Assembly (NCBI RefSeq): GCF_038502225.1
Contig: NC_091311.1
Location: 31,584,201 to 31,648,200 of the forward strand
Origin: Cherax quadricarinatus
Taxonomy: Eukaryota > Arthropoda > Malacostraca > Decapoda > Parastacidae
Direction: 5' to 3'
DNA: 64,000 nt
Shown: in pieces, positions 62,931 through 64,000 of the stretch
Layout of the letters: every line of letters starts with the position of its first letter
How positions within the stretch are numbered: position 1 is the first letter of the stretch
The notes under the pieces: model-generated
Seen by the model: the letters and a program-made list of their open reading frames with translations, nothing else
Database searches by the model: none
What the model was told of the DNA's origin: nothing
Program-made: the position numbers and the translations under genes

Positions 62931-64000
62931 CAAGTCGGCTGTCTCCCACCGAGGCAGGGTGACCCAAAAAGAAAGAAAATCCCCAAAAAGAAAATACTTT
63001 CACCATCATTCAACAGTTTCACCTCACCGATACATAATAATTATTCTTGCAGAGGTGCCCAGATACAACACTTTAGAAGCATATATAAAGATATATAACA
63101 TATCCCTCCAAACTGCTAATATCCCGAACCCCTCCTTTAGAGTGCAGGCGTTGTACTTCCCATTTCCAGTACTCAAGTCCGGCTATACAAAAATAACCGG
63201 TTTCCCTGAATTCCTTCACTAAATATTACCCTGCTCACACTCCAACAGCTCGTCAAGTCCCAAAAACCATTCGTCTCCATTCACTCCTATCTAATACGCT
63301 CACGCACGCTTGCTGGAAGTCCAAGCCCCTCGCCCACAAAACTTCCTTTACCCCCTCCCTCCAACCTTTTCGCGGACGACCCCTACCCCGCTTTGTTTCC
63401 CCTACAGATTTATACGCTCTCCATGTTATTCTACTTTGATCCATTCTCTCTAAATGACCAAACCACCTCAACAAACCCTCTTCAGCCCTCTGACTAATAC
63501 TTTTATTAACTCCACACCTTCTCCTAATTTCCACACTCCTAATTTTCTGCATAATATTTACACCACACATTGCCCTTATATAGGACATCTCCACTGCCTC
63601 CAACCGCCTCCTCGCTGCAGCTTTACCACCCAAGCTTCACACCCATATAAGAGAGTTGGTACCACTATATTTTCATACATTCCCTTCTTTGCCTCTATAG
63701 ATAACGTTTTTTGTCTGCATATATACCTCAACGCACCACTCATCCTTTTTTCATCAATTCTATGGTTAACCTCATCCTTCATAAACCCATCTACTGACAA
63801 GTCAATTCCTAAATATCTGAAAACATTCACTTCTTCCATACTCCCTCTCTCCAATGTGATATCCAATTTTTCTTTATCTAAATCATTTGATACCCTCATC
63901 ACCTTACTCTTATCTATGTTCACTTTCAACTTTCTACCTCTACACACCCTCCCAAACTCGTCCACTAACCTTTGCAACTTTTCATTAAAATCTCCCATAA
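62931..64000 (-). mobile_element. RTE-like LINE subfamily B, runs off the right edge
   Basis: Plus-strand 62931 CAAGTCGGCTGTCTCCCACCGAGGCAGGGTGACCC is the 3' end of subfamily B. The 3' UTR is about 320 bases. The RT continues to the window edge, so 5' length is unknown. TA array beyond the 3' end. Confidence 0.88.
63253..63998 (-). pseudogene. RTE-like RT C-terminal half, one frameshift
   Basis: Frame 63576-63998 has EKLQRLVDEFGRVCRGRKLKVNIDKSK, EEVNVFRYLGIDLSVDG and LLYGCEAWVV. Frame 63253-63633 then has RRLEAVEMSYIRAMCGVNIMQKIRS, LLRWFGHLERM and GRGRPRKGW. The two overlap around 63600, where one base is lost or gained. The FADD box would lie beyond the edge. Confidence 0.85.

Overview
This window looks like intergenic DNA from a repeat-rich arthropod genome, most likely a decapod crustacean. 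That assignment is an inference from the mix of element types: several non-LTR retrotransposon families, Penelope-like elements, tRNA-derived SINEs with (AAT)n tails, and very long (TA)n, (AC)n and (CT)n microsatellites. I find no host protein-coding gene. Almost everything recognisable is a mobile element or simple repeat. The only plausible host gene is an intact-looking tRNA-Met(CAU) on the minus strand at 60342-60414.

Layout. 1-9300: microsatellites, a palindromic element carrying hammerhead-ribozyme-like motifs (3107-3430), a 3' LINE fragment (5987-6864) and SINE-like pieces. 9320-14217: a 5'-truncated RTE-like LINE on the minus strand, split by a later plus-strand LINE (10721-13097) that left a 6-bp target duplication. 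14218-27590: decayed LINE, gag-like, SINE and Penelope-type remnants and minisatellites. 28210-42142: a Ty3/gypsy-class LTR retrotransposon on the minus strand with two near-identical LTRs. Its pol order is protease-integrase-RT-RNase H, as in Gmr1-like elements. A full-length L1/Tx1-like LINE (32348-37816, plus strand) sits inside its integrase and is bounded by a perfect 137-bp direct repeat. 42143-46541: RTE-like 3' end, SINE, and a LINE interrupted by a CR1 copy. 46542-52757: microsatellites, LINE fragments and the best RTE-like RT reading frame. 52830-53998: a Penelope-like element with GIY-YIG domain and inverted, ribozyme-like termini. 54121-64000: an endonuclease-like relic, SINE palindrome, three TIR elements (MITE-like; a fourth lies at 27594-27989), more RTE-like copies, two tRNA-like sequences and more hammerhead-like termini.

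The main points are: (1) a family of hammerhead-like motifs at Penelope-type termini, mostly in inverted pairs, with a natural C3-G8 / U3-A8 exchange; (2) the gypsy element's integrase-before-RT order and its gag-pol junction, one in-frame UGA followed by CUAG, a known readthrough context; (3) the nested LINE with an unusually long duplication and an ORF2 that has no early AUG; (4) repeated pairing of element ends with microsatellites, LINE tails with (AC)n and TIR elements with (TA)n.

Clade names are from motif recognition by eye. No database search or alignment program was run, so element boundaries are approximate unless direct repeats define them.
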